This document shows positions 1 to 10,538 of a DNA stretch of 46,139 nt, piece by piece. The notes below the pieces were generated by a model. The model did no database searches and was not told the origin of the DNA. It worked only from the letters and a program-made list of their open reading frames with translations. Every line of letters begins with the position of its first letter. The stretch's first letter is position 1. Made by a program: the position numbers and the translations under genes. This stretch comes from Perkinsus marinus ATCC 50983. Lineage: Eukaryota; Perkinsozoa; Perkinsida; Perkinsidae. The DNA lies in contig NW_003205565.1 of assembly GCF_000006405.1 (NCBI RefSeq), positions 295,931-342,069 on the forward strand. Reading direction: 5' to 3'.

Positions 1-32
1 TATGTCACTTCACGTAAATCGGGTGAAACTCC
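1..32. repeat. Right end of a short TIR element (MITE), cut by window edge
   Basis: The first 32 bases match the right end of the elements at 2,494-2,615 and 27,055-27,164, including the terminal GGGTGAAACTCC. The flank ATTATTATT is shared with the 27 kb copy. It lies upstream of the first visible exon of the AMSH-like gene, so probably in one of its introns. Confidence 0.6.
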
Positions 33-148
33 ATTATTATTAATCACGTCTTCAGACCACTTGTGTTCGATTTTAAAATTTTTTCCTAGTGCGGTAGTCT
101 CCATCGTTTTTTCATGCCAGATCAGAGCTTTCATCGTTGATATGGCAG

Positions 149-779
149 ATACAATACGTCTAGGAATCTGGAAACTTGTGGGATTTTGCTCGGCACGATG
201 GGCGATTCGATCGCTGCTACTACTGGGGCTAGTGCGTCAGTGATTCGAATCACTCATCTTTTTGTGCCACAGCAGAGCGGGACATCAGACTCTTGCGAGT
301 CTAGTGAGGATAGCGATGTTCAGGTAATGTGCGATTGTGGATTTACTCCCGACTGCTATTCTGATCGCAATAATCGTACGAGTCTTCTCTTGTGCATGCG
401 TGCAAGTGCATTTATGGCTGTTCGGTTTCAGGTTCTGGACTTTGCGCTCAGCAGTGGCCTCATATGTGTTGGGTGGATTCACACGCATCCGAGTCAGAGT
501 TGCTTCCTCTCTAGTATCGACCTGCATACTTCACTGGGGTATCAAGTTCTGTGTAATGAGGCTCTGGCCATCGTGGTCGCCCCCACGGACCGTCAGTATC
601 AGCCCTGTGGAGTCTTCCGTCTCACCGAGTACGGCATTGCGTATTTGAAGACGTGTCACCGAAGGGGATTCCATAAGCATAGCGACGCCCAGATGCCGTT
701 GTATGAGGTGGTCGGCGCTCGGGAGTGGACGCTGGTATCTGATGCTGGCGTAACGATCGTAGACCGTCGTATGGGGTGA
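149..779 (+). CDS. AMSH/STAMBP-like JAMM (MPN+) deubiquitinase, 3' part
   Basis: Zinc metalloprotease of the AMSH family, which cleaves K63-linked ubiquitin chains at endosomes. The visible exons are 149-323 and 432-779; the 108-nt intron 324-431 (GT...AG) happens to be open in frame. The spliced product carries all hallmarks: the glutamate in ETCGILLG, the JAMM core GWIHTHPSQSCFLSSIDLH (HxH, then S and D), and the AMSH-specific second zinc site, seen as the His of DLH plus Cys and two His in TCHRRGFHKHSD. It ends in VTIVDRRMG, like the C terminus of AMSH proteins. The acceptor at 147-148 is chosen because an in-frame stop lies just upstream. The N-terminal part (MIT region in relatives) is outside the window or absent. 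The family call is secure from the motifs; K63 specificity is inferred from family. Confidence 0.87.
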
Positions 780-1320
780 CACTCCTCGAACTTTGTTTTG
801 TTTGAATTCATCACTTCTATGTATCATTATCCAGCCAACGCGATGGGTTGTGCTATGGTGAAGTTGTGGGCAGAGGGAGATCCATCTTACGCGCAAGTTG
901 ATCATCATATGTCTGTTATGAGGGCACAGTAGTATCGTTGGACACAGACTGAATTTGAAACGTGTGGTGGTTGTATCGCCCTGCATATGGCTTTGCCCGA
1001 ACGGCATCGTTAACATTGCTTGTCAACACATGAGGATGATGAATACTAGTAACTGTTGAATTCTCCACTTCGTCGCATGCAGCTTCTGTCCTTGTTAATG
1101 GCATCGACTCTGGTGCGGGTGTATGGCCTGAGGTCGATAAGAATGCCGAGATGTGTCGCGTATAGAGCGTTCGCGGCTCAGGGGCGGGCGACACGGTAGT
1201 AATAGGCTCCTGTGTGAGAACGTGAACTGTTGATGTCTCTTTGGGATGAGCCTTTCTAGGAGGGCACGCTTCTACCCAACGATCGAATTGTACTAGCATG
1301 TCCCTAGGCCACATCCGTCC
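780..1320. other. Spacer after the AMSH-like gene
   Basis: No gene I can support. There is a 37-codon plus-strand frame from about 820 and a minus-strand open stretch at 916-1,344. Neither shows a recognisable domain. Confidence 0.3.
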
Positions 1321-1812
1321 ATGCAACACTTCACAAAGGAGCAAGTGGACGCGTTCCGGGAGGCTAAGTTAGAGGAGAAGCGTGAGCAGATGAGGCAAGA
1401 GAGAGCGAAGTTCAAACAATACATGGAGATGGACCAGGAGCGAGAGGTATGGAAGGGGAGCACATGCGCTCAGAGGAGTCAGCGTAGTGTTGATCGTAAG
1501 AGATTAATGAGGAGACTGTTGTTATATAGTTTCAAGTTTCTCGTTAGCGATTCACATAGGTGCCGGAAGCAATTTTGTGGCGCAGTGACGGTTGTGGTCG
1601 ATCAGGCGGAGAAGAAGCTGGAAGAGAAGCCCAGCGAGATAGGGTTTTGGAGGGACTTCCAGATGAGTTTCGTCGAGAACGTTCTTTCTGATAAAATGAA
1701 GGCGGTGATGATTCTCTATGGTCTCGATACCCGGAAGAGCGTGCATCATCCTAAGCATCCGCAGATTTCTCCAACAGCTGATTTGGTGAGTCTGCACGCG
1801 CTGAAGCGGTAG
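1321..1812 (+). CDS. Small hypothetical protein with charged coiled-coil N terminus
   Basis: The frame starts at ATG 1,321. Its first 42 residues are highly charged (EAKLEEKREQMRQERAKF), predicting a helix or coiled coil. A likely intron runs 1,447-1,605 (GTATGG...CAG, 159 nt, in frame), which would join MDQERE to AEKKLEEKPSEIGFWRDF and remove a low-quality middle stretch. The remaining C-terminal part (about 68 residues, ending ALKR) looks like genuine soluble protein. About 110 residues after splicing. I do not recognise the family and no catalytic motif is visible. It lies between the AMSH-like gene and a membrane protein gene, all on the same strand. Confidence 0.45.
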   Translation: MQHFTKEQVDAFREAKLEEKREQMRQERAKFKQYMEMDQEREVWKGSTCAQRSQRSVDRKRLMRRLLLYSFKFLVSDSHRCRKQFCGAVTVVVDQAEKKLEEKPSEIGFWRDFQMSFVENVLSDKMKAVMILYGLDTRKSVHHPKHPQISPTADLVSLHALKR

Positions 1813-2102
1813 GAGCGAGGAGCTCAGCTCGTTAAGCAGTGTTGGAGTGTATGTTTGCTTTCCGCAGCAGAGCCCAGGTTTACTTCCCCAGTGGTTATAG
1901 AAGTTTACATACCAAAATTTGAGCAGAAGTGTACGGGAAAATATGAGAAATTTTCCCTAAGATTTCCCCAGAATTCTCATATAGTCGCTAATACTTGTAG
2001 TGCATATTTTCTCACACCGGTATCCGGAAGGAAATATGAATCGTAATTCGCTGCCTCGTCGGAGTCTGTGATAATTCTCAACAGATACCATCATTCCTAA
2101 AT

Positions 2103-3630
2103 ATGTGGTTCCCATTCGCTTGGGGGGTTGCCATCGCCTCGAGCATTGGATTCGCCATGCCGGCAGCTGTAGTCTCGGCCAAAGGCCTCACTGCGTTCTT
2201 TTTTCTCCGTGGAGGCGCTGCTGCTTCCGCGGTGGGTATTTTCCACATATCGGCGAGTTGTATCTCGGAACAGGTCCTCTGGAATGAGGTGAAGAATCCC
2301 TCTACTTCGGAGCCGCCCGAATCAACACCAGTGGTCATCAGGGAAAAGGAGGGCATGAAGTTTGGCTTTTCCCAGCTTACTAAAGGAGAACTCGCACTCC
2401 TCAGCTTTATTAATCTGGCAGCTGGAGCCCAGTACATATCTGCGTAGGTGCTTATACTATATGATCATTATATATTACGATGTACAATCTCCATAGGGGG
2501 TTACCCGTGATATGAAAAACACTAGTGAAAAACGAGTTTCACGACTACTGCATACCGCGAGTATCGCGTTTTTCACCGAGTTTTACGTCACTTCACGTAA
2601 AACGGGTGAAACTCCAAAAATATCAATATCATAATACCAGTATGGATACAGTTATAAGTGCTCTTTTGAAGATGCATTTTTGCTCCACAACACTAGTACT
2701 TCAATTGTTCATCCATCTCGGACGTGTTCCTGCCTTTGGGTGGTAGTCTTTCTTACGTGTGTGATTTGTACTGCCTCGACCATAGTGAGTGAGTCCGTGT
2801 CTTCAGATTGGTCGATCCGTCCTGGGCATCTTACGCTTTGATTGCTGGTTCCGTAGCGGCTGCAGGGCTCTTCCCCAAGCAACTGGTGAGATTAATTCAC
2901 TCTGGATCAAGTGCTGATTTCCATTTCAACAAAAAGATATGTGAACAGGGTTTGCATCCTTGATCAGGGAGCAGCAGCCCTCGCCGTCGGGGCTCCACTT
3001 GGGCTGATGACAGGCCCGTATAGTGTTCCATTCTTGGAGCTTCTACCTGTGCAGGTGGGAACTTCTTTTACGGTCGTCGGTACTCAAGTGTGAGTAATGG
3101 TAAGATACTCTCCCCTTGTGTGGTCAAGGAGGATGACATGTTCATCCTATGAATTTGCTAGTTATCAGTTTATGAACTTGTGATTGTCTATGCTTCGCTC
3201 CTTCAGCTCTCTCTGTGGTATGCATCTTCCTGCGTTAATTATGCATTCTGCCATGAGGGCAAGAGTGTGCCAATTGCAATAACAGGAGTGGCGGCTTTCG
3301 GTGAGGCTTTCTATGAAAAATGAGGTTTCTCGGTCGGAGTTTTTCCCATTTCTCTACAGGTTTGGCGGCTTACCTGGGCGGTCTGCACCAAGTGTTCACA
3401 ACATGTTGGTTCCTGAACTCGTCGTTCCTACTGTGGCGCGCGTAGTTCACAGAACAACTCCTGCTATCGAGTCGATCTGCGGTGGGTATGGATTCCCTGG
3501 TCAGGCACAACAACGGCTTTGAGAAGGCTGAATGGAAAGCGAGGAGACTGCAGGGTGCAGACTGGATGTCTAAAAAGCACTCAAAGAGCATTCTGCAAGT
3601 CGGTGGACTGCTGCTACTGATACTGCTGTG
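2103..3630 (+). CDS. Multi-exon integral membrane protein, unknown family
   Basis: Several open segments join in phase into a hydrophobic protein. Exon 1 starts at ATG 2,103 (MWFPFAWGVAIASSIGFAMP), with a possible short intron from about 2,231 to the AG before VLWNEVKNP. The donor GTACAT at 2,432 pairs with an acceptor at 2,805-2,806 and restores the frame as AAGAQ-LVDPSWASYALIAG. The exon ending KQL at 2,885 joins GAAALAVGAPLGLMTGPYS from 2,968. Later exons give LSLWYASSCVNYAFCHEGK and LAAYLGGLHQ, and possibly a tail ending LQVGGLLLLILL before 3,630. Four to six membrane segments are likely. The family is unknown to me. The 3' exon chain is uncertain. The 2,432-2,806 intron holds a MITE. Confidence 0.45.
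2494..2615. mobile_element. MITE-like element, copy 2
   Basis: About 120 bp, related to the element at 27,055-27,164. The right end is GGGTGAAACTCC; the left end (GGGGGTTACCC) has diverged. The conserved core reads TTTCACGACTACTGCATACCGCG and contains the palindrome CGCGAGTATCGCG. It sits in the inferred 375-nt intron of the membrane protein gene. Confidence 0.6.
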
Positions 3631-4346
3631 ATCGTCTCGAGATATTTCTCGCTTCAGTGGTGGTTCGGTGCTGCGATGGTGATGGGAACCGTGATGGGCA
3701 GGAACTTCAGCTCTAGATCTGGCATGGTTCACAGAGAGGCCGACACGGAGAGTATGTCTCTTGAGATGAGGGGAACCAGTGTGGAGCCTCGAACGGCGCG
3801 AATGACGTCATGAATCCACTGTGTTGTAGTGGCTTGTTTCTGGCTCTGCCGAATGCGGTTGTGTATGTGTGAGTTGAGTGAGATAATCGGCACTCTTATG
3901 AGATACGCGTTGATAATACGAAGACTGCAGTAGCTGGGTTGGTCCTCGTCGAAGTAGCTGTGAGTATTCGCAGCGATGAACTTGGTCTTCGGCTACTTCT
4001 GTTGCTCTCTCCTTATGTTGTGCTTGGGTTGTGAGCTTGGATAGGTATGCGGTGTGCTTCTGTATCGACGTGAGGCTCCTATCGCAAGTTTATGGACGAG
4101 CCATCTTGACAATATTCCGGGCGCCAGCTACCATTGTGGTTCCCGTACCACCTCGTGAGCGGGAAGGCGCCAACGTGAGGCTCACCGTAACAACGGCTGA
4201 TCGATCAGTCTCAACAAGAACGAGAGCAGTCTCCCTGCATCAGGGAGGAGGTTGTCGACGGTGAGTCTATCGCATCAGCTCCACCTACTGTGGATTCGCC
4301 AGCCTGCGAGATTGGATGACCCTTATCGGTACGGGAGCATGTCACA

Positions 4347-4371
4347 GGTCTCTTATAAATTGTAAGAGACC
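4347..4371. other. Perfect 9-bp hairpin
   Basis: GGTCTCTTA (4,347-4,355) pairs with TAAGAGACC (4,363-4,371) across a 7-nt loop TAAATTG. Confidence 0.5.
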
Positions 4372-4451
4372 AACACCAACACCAGTTGTGAGTTACGATC
4401 GGGTTCTGTTGGCAATGATGGTCGAAGATATTCTCGAGTTGGAAGTTGTTA

Positions 4452-4483
4452 CGAGTAGATGCTGTCACATAGGCATCTACTCG
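4452..4483. other. Perfect 11-bp hairpin
   Basis: CGAGTAGATGC (4,452-4,462) pairs with GCATCTACTCG (4,473-4,483) across a 10-nt loop. It lies about 80 bp after the preceding hairpin. Confidence 0.5.
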
Positions 4484-4971
4484 AGACCTCATCATGATTT
4501 CTGCTCCCTCTGCTCGGTGTCGTGTTGGTTGAGTGCGCGTCACTATGGGAGGATCTTCATGTATGTCGATCTCGGTAGAGGTTCTTCTTGAGGATCTACT
4601 CGTCGCGCCCTTGGCAGGCTTAGTTCTCGGCTTAATGACGCTTCCGTGGTGGCAGCAACTTCGAGGGGAGACAGCCTTTGTGTCGTGATCCGGCTCATTT
4701 CTTACAACTAGCTCCGGCAAGTCACTCCCTTATCTCTCCTGGGGATTCTAGCTCGGTTAACTAGCTAGGACTCTGTATGTCTTCAGCCTAAGAGTGAATA
4801 TTGTGCTCCCGACCTATGTTGGAAGTTGCCCGAGTTGGCAACGGTGAGCAAGATACCCTCCTTCCTAGTGTGACGTCCATTAATACAGCTGATGCATACG
4901 TTTGATCTCGGAGAATAGTGTGAATGGGCATCGATGTCGCTTCGTTCAGTCTGTTTTTAAGTTCACCTTAT

Positions 4972-7377
4972 ATGGCATCAACGGCAGATACTTGGGAATT
5001 GCATCCGCAGCGTCGCATGTCTCACTCGCATAGGGACAGCGCGGACACTACTCTTAGTGGTAACTCGTCCGCCAGACCGGATAGTGGTTAGGAAATTCTT
5101 CTCAGCCTCAGTCACCCCTTTGACGGCAGAGATCGGTGTACCCGGTAGCAGCCTCTACTTGTTCAGCATTCGCGGTCGGGATCAGCCGGGCATCTCACAT
5201 CTCATGTGCCAGACTATTGCAGACTTCGATCAGAGCACTTTGCTGGATATCTCCCAGATATGCATCGATGAGCTCCTCATGTTAAGTTTGCTGGTCAAGG
5301 TAGGCTCATGCGGTATCGACTCCGTTTTTGATGCCTGTGGCCAGGTTGACGATGAGCATGTGGCTGCCCTCACGAAGGAGCTACTGCTGCCGGCGAACCG
5401 CATGGGCGTTTCTGTCAGTGTGCGACAGCTTCACGATGACAGTGGAACTGATTCAGAGGGCGGAGAGAGACCCGCTTCGTTGGAAGGAGACGATGGTCTT
5501 TGTGGGTCCGAGGATTGCCTTATCCAGGTTGGTTAGAAGCTGCGTTGACTTCACGGATCACCGTGTGGCTATTTGCTCAGGTCGTCTATCACCCTCCAAA
5601 GGGAACAGTAGTTGAATGCCTACCACCAGCACTGCTCCTCAGTGTGTGCTCGATCGTAAGTATAATATCGTCTACTTCGCTCTGTTTTGGTATCGATGCT
5701 TTCCTTCTCAGGCAACCCGCGAGGGCTGGAGTGTTGTGTCAGTAGTTCACTTTAACCCGGATGCCCCCTTGTGGGTGCACTCCCTGCAGCTGAGAGTTCG
5801 CCAGACCGGGGACTTCCACCCAGAGGAGGCTATCAAGGACGGTGGGCCCGAATCCTAGTCGCCATGCTAGTAATTGATGTGCTCAGATATCTACAATGCC
5901 GCATCGCATCCCATGGGGAGCCGCCAAAGGCTCTACCTCCTCCTGCAGGAAGTGTGTCACAGAGTTGGCGCGGAAGTTGTCGTCAGGTCGGCTTCACGAG
6001 ATGCGGCGCTGTGACATGTGTTTTTCTCCGTGTTATGGTGACATCGTATGAAAAATTCCCGCACCCAGGGAAGTATGAGTAGATAAGTTTCCTTACTATA
6101 TACGACTCCGATTCCCACTTGATAAGAACAATTCCGAATAGCCGAGATCCTTGTCTTGGTTTAGGTCGCTCATGCATTTCCCTTGTGGATCCTGTCCTTT
6201 AATATGGTGAGCTCTCTGTAGGCCTTACGAAGCTCCTTCAAAGCCCAAGCCGAAGTCGCTCGTCGTTTTCGGTCTTTCCGAGGTTTTGGTCTCCAATGAC
6301 GTACTGATGACACTACTCAAAGAAGTGAGGCAAAACACGTCATAACGCCAAGAGATGTTTTCGAGGCTTTTCGAACTGTCCCTTGTTGTATTATTTTACA
6401 CTTTCCCTCAGGCCGGCAAAGATTACGAAGGCATTAGAGCTCAGTGTGAGAAGCAGAAGCTCTCCGTGAACGAGACTAGTCATCGTCTCGTTGCGGCCCT
6501 TGAAGGTGGTTCGCAGTTCTTCCCTATTGTTGTGATCGAGTTCCCTCTCAGGGGCTCCGCGTGATGTGGTCTCCCGAACCATCGCACAGTTACGGCTGAC
6601 CAAAGGCGCAAGAAAGGTCTGTCAAGCACTCAAGTGAGTATCGACATCATCATTGTCCATGGAATATTGCGAGTCGGTGTTCAGGTATCTCGGTTTCAAG
6701 TTGGCGTTGATCACTTCTAGCGCTTCACAGTCAATTGCGAGGTAGGCTGAGGTTCTCGGTCTGTGATAAGCCCCGACTTTTGAAACTGTTTCCTCGCAGG
6801 CACGTTCAGTCAGAACTCGGTCTCGATTACGCCCTTGCTACGGAGATCGAGGTGGACCCATACACCGACAAGATAACTGGCAAGCATGGTACGTTGATGG
6901 ACAACTTCCGTAAGGTGAGTTTCAAGATTTCTATATTGGCTTCAATATCTCGATCAGGTCGATTATATGAGGCTAATCGCGGACAGAGAGAACATCAGTC
7001 AGGAGAACGTCATCGTTGTGGGCGACTACGTCCATGCGGACTACTTGTTTGACCAGTGCGGATATCGGGTATGCAGGGCTGCCGAGCTCTCACTTACTTC
7101 AGCGTCGTTTGAATGGCTTCGATCTGAACATGATCGGTCGCGTATTAGATTCATTTCAACTCCCGGCAGCAGGGAGATTTGAGAGTCCTCCTTCACCTGT
7201 TGGGCTACTCGGAAACTCACGTGCGTGAGCTTGTTGAGCTCTCACAGACCGGGCCCAACGATTCTTGGAACACCCCCAGCATAGAGGAGCAACTTACTCC
7301 AGCTAACTCAACTGTTGTTGCGGAGATGGACACCACTTCTCAAGACGACAGCGATAGAGATGTCGCGCTGGTCAGAA
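4972..7377 (+). CDS. SerB2-like ACT-ACT-HAD unit 1, catalytically degenerate (first half of a fused gene)
   Basis: Related to phosphoserine phosphatases with two ACT domains before the HAD domain (mycobacterial SerB2 layout). The start is ATG 4,972; intron 5,060-5,111 (52 nt) leads into the first ACT domain (LYLFSIRGRDQPGISHLM). The second ACT is patchy (KETMVFVGPRIALSR, then HFNPDAPLWVHSLQLRVRQ). The HAD part follows: KPKPKSLVVFGLSEVLVS, AGKDYEGIRAQCEKQKLS, GFKLALITSSAS, QSELGLDYALATEIEVDP, ENVIVVGDYVHADYLF. Motif I, normally DxDST, reads GLSEV, and motif IV (GDGANDxxM in relatives) reads GDYVHADYL, so this half is probably a pseudoenzyme. It has at least seven short introns. A frame change near 5.43-5.49 kb is not explained by an obvious intron. 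Donor GTAAGG at 7,378 leads into unit 2. Confidence 0.7.
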
Positions 7378-7438
7378 GTAAGGATTGACCGATTACTAGC
7401 TTGTCGCATGTAGACCGGTATAGGTACAACATTGACAG
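7378..7438 (+). other. Intron joining the two SerB-like units
   Basis: This 61-nt stretch begins GTAAGG and ends GACAG. The upstream exon ends in phase 1 (a single A), and the downstream exon supplies AC then CCG, giving VALVR-N-PLARSVWDL in frame. Size and borders match other introns here. Without splicing, unit 1 would end at the stop six codons later, and unit 2 would lack an ATG because an in-frame TAG at 7,410 lies upstream. Confidence 0.65.
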
Positions 7439-9659
7439 ACCCGCTAGCTCGCTCGGTGTGGGATCTGGAGCCTCTCGAAGGCGTGTCACCAGACAGTGCC
7501 TTGGAGCGCTGCGATATCAGAGTGATCGGTCCGGATGCCCCCGGGCTCATGGAGCTGCTTCTGGGACCTGTTGTGAAGACAGGTGAGGCATTGGTGAGTT
7601 GGATAGCACTCTGGAGTTGGTCGAATTTCAGGGACGAGCATTGGTCAGATTGTCACCTACAACTTGCACGGCGTATTTTGCATGGGAATGCAGATCTACG
7701 TTACTGATGTCGGTCTTCAATACTTCTATCCGTGGCTATCGCTCTCATATTCAGCCGGAGTCCCGTGACGACTGCCTGAAGGATATTCTCTTCATCACTC
7801 ATGGTCGGGGTATGGATATGCAGTATTCAACTCAGGTGAACTCTTCCCCTGTCGTGTGAGCGATGTCCTATTACTTCTATAATAGTCGTGCAGATTCACT
7901 TCAACATTGCTGTGAACTGTTCCTATGTCGTACTTCACGCTTCGTTGCTGATTACATGCCTCGAATAGCTCAGTACTGGAATATGTATATTATTCTTTCA
8001 GGAAAGTTTGCCCACCCTTCCATCGTTCGCTGACCTAGAAAATCCCACTGGACACTCGCCGTCCGATGGTATGTGTAACTAAGCCTATGTCCGGCCGGTT
8101 AGTATAGCCGAGTTTTTCTTTAGTACCGTCCTTAGTAGTGACTCTCGTCGAGCAGCCTATTTTGGAGGCGGGGGCGCTTGCAACTATTCTTCAGGTAGGG
8201 GTTGTTTGCTGCGTGGGTTCTGCACAGTGCCGACTTTCAAAGATTTAGATTCTCGCTGAAAATAATATGAACATCTCGGTGATTCGACGTTTGGACGAGT
8301 CCGATGGAGCCATGAGTGCTCTGCAGTTCGTGCTCAATCCCAGTGATACGCAGACGTCAACTGATGTGAGTCATTGGGAGAAGCGCTTGAGATGATTCTA
8401 GAGAAAACCGCATCACGATCATTTTCTGTCTAATACAGTAGTATTCCCCACTCTTTTTTCGTCGGCAGGAAATCCGTTCTTCGCTGCGGGAGAAGCTGCT
8501 GGGTGCAAAGTGCGTGCAGAGTGGATGCGTCGATTGCGCTGTTCAGGTGGGCGCTACTGTTGAATAACAGCTTTTTACATAATTTTTCTCCATGGCAGGT
8601 TGATGACATCGCGAGGCTCTGTCGTCGGCTCGTTGTCTTCGATATGGATTCTACTCTAGTTGAAGGCGAGGTACATTCGGATTGTAAACTACGTTAGAGT
8701 ATCAGATCACTCGCAGGTTATTGATGAGCTGGCGAAACTCGCAGGGGTTGAGAAGGAAGTCTCGGCCATCACGTCGAAAGCCATGCATGGCGAAATCGAT
8801 TTCTTCGAAAGTCTCAAACAAAGGGTAGCCTACGGGTCTGCTTCGCGGTGGCTCTCTTCGAGGTTGATGCACAGGTGGCTCTGCTGAAGGGCGCTTCTGC
8901 GAAGTATTTGATCGATGAGGTTGAAAGTCGAATGAAGTTTACTCCTGGTGCAAGGCAATTGACTAAAACCCTCAAAGCTATGGGATTCAAGATGGCCGTT
9001 ATATCTGGTAAACTGCGAATAGAATGGTCAATAACTCCTCTGAGTGGCGAGGTGACTATTAGTGTGTATATGTGTCAGTTCACACACACACTATCAGGCT
9101 ACTATATTATTAGGAGACTACTAGTCATCTCTAAAATCAATAAAATGTGTTACCTCATTTTTGGTATTTTTTTGCATAGGCGGTTTCCTACCCTTCGCTC
9201 AACATACCAAGAAGGAGCTTGGTTTGGACTACGCTTATGCCAATGAGCTCGAAATAGACTCTAATGGATTACTTTGTGGACGGACGGTAACCGTCATTCA
9301 CGGAAGTCTTCTCTCGTATTATACACTCCTAATCCAGGTCGGTCCGGTGGTCACTCCACAAAGGAAGCGAAATTTACTAGTCATGCTTGCTAGAGTGGAA
9401 GGTGTTCGTGTGGACCAGGTGAGCGTCGCTATGAGGGATGTGCATGGCGACTGTCATTCTTTCATTCCAGGCGATTGCAGTTGGAGATGGTGCTAATGAC
9501 ATTCCCATGCTCACCACCGCGGGTTTGGGTGTGGCGTTCTGTGCTAAGCCGAAGGTTCAAGAACAAGCGAATTTCAGAGTCAACAACAAGGATCTGTCAA
9601 CTATTCTATATCTTGTTGGGCTCACGCAAGCTGATATTGGCAAGGCTGAAGACGCGTAG
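7439..9659 (+). CDS. SerB2-like phosphoserine phosphatase unit 2, catalytic motifs intact
   Basis: Expected to hydrolyse L-3-phosphoserine to serine in cytosolic serine synthesis. ACT-like region: LERCDIRVIGPDAPGLMELL, then IGQIVTYNLHGVFCMGMQ, then NISVIRRLDESDGAMSALQF. HAD domain: motif I VVFDMDSTLVEGE (nucleophile Asp and acid/base Asp), cap segment KAMHGEIDFFESLKQRV, FTPGARQLTKTLKAMGFKMA with motif II Ser in VISG, LGLDYAYANELEID, motif III Lys in QRKRNLLV, motif IV AIAVGDGANDIPMLTTAGLG. C terminus ILYLVGLTQADIGKAEDA, stop at 9,659. It is split by several introns of about 45-150 nt. Unit 1 ends with a matching but diverged version of this tail, so the pair arose by duplication. Probably the active half of one fused protein; two separate genes is the alternative. 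Confidence 0.83.
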
Positions 9660-10538
9660 ATCAGGAAGGTGTACTGCTAGGCCTTGTAATTGTCATTGGA
9701 GCTACGTATTTGAACAACGATTATGGAATATGATGAAATGCCCAAGATCTCATGTCATTCACCTTTGCTATCTAGTTGCTGTTTGAATATGCAGTTGTTA
9801 CGACAATTATTCTTAATAGTCGTTTCTATGAAACTGTCTTTCTGTGTTAGTATATATGTGCTCATGCTAACGTACGAAATCTAGAGAGTCTGTTGGAAGT
9901 TGACGTCATGTGTCTGCAATACACTGGTATTAGACCCGCATTGCTGTAACAGTGCGAGGTGATTCAATTGATGGTCAAGAGTCTTGACCATCAATTGAAT
10001 TACCTTGACTCAAGACTCGTTCTCTCAATTCGAGTGACATCGATCCGTCAACCGGACAGTTGGTTGGGAGTGTGGGAGAGGACCAAACACTGTGAGCCCG
10101 AAGCCCGAACCCTCTCCGGGTCTTACCTTGGTCCATAGGTTCACAGATCATGTTTGGTCACACTAACTATGTCACGGAATATGGCCCATGTTTCCTGACA
10201 TATGTTAGTGTCCCCCAACCAACTTGAGACAAGACTTGAAAAAAGGAAGGAACGAGACTGGTTCATGGGTGGAACCACTTCAGTCTCACAACATACGGTT
10301 CGATCGATAATATCAGAATACCCCAACATATTTCTCATTTCGTGCACTTGCTTGAACTTACTTTCTAACGAAACCTTCGCTGACACAGTTGCGGCTTACA
10401 GCCACTCTCACTGTTTAAGAAGTGTACCTTTCCCGTATCCTCAACGAAAGATTTCATGGACGCTGGGCGTTGATAACCCTGTCACTCAACAAACAACGCT
10501 CAAGCTTAGAAAGTTCAGCACACTAAACACAGGAGGAA
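9660..10538. other. Spacer between convergent genes
   Basis: Holds two inverted repeats: a near-perfect hairpin at 9,958-10,004, and a looser one at about 10,161-10,212 (CACTAAC...ATGTCA against TGACATATGTTAGTG). There is an 81-codon minus-strand open stretch (10,141-10,386) that I cannot assign. Confidence 0.4.
9958..10004. repeat. Near-perfect 22-bp inverted repeat, 3-nt loop
   Basis: The left arm 9,958-9,979 pairs with 9,983-10,004 around AGT; the only non-Watson-Crick position is G 9,961 opposite T 10,001. It lies about 300 bp after the stop of the SerB-like gene, between convergent genes, where it could act in 3'-end formation or be the core of a small transposable element. Confidence 0.7.

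Larger units (their letters stand above)
3631..4971. other. Spacer upstream of the SerB-like gene
   Basis: About 1.3 kb with no recognisable protein. It contains two clean hairpins (4,347-4,371 and 4,452-4,483). A 169-codon minus-strand open stretch here (4,211-4,720) has no domain and low-complexity composition, so I do not call it. Confidence 0.35.

Noticed and set aside
916-1344. 142-codon minus-strand frame opposite the small coiled-coil gene's upstream region
   Set aside because: Overlaps the start of the plus-strand gene, shows no domain, and has low-complexity composition.
1855-2046. 63-codon plus-strand frame near 1.9 kb
   Set aside because: It reads across a probable degraded copy of the introner-like repeat rather than a protein.
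4211-4720. 169-codon minus-strand frame in the spacer
   Set aside because: Contains both hairpins and no recognisable domain, signal or splice context. Its length alone is not convincing at this GC content.
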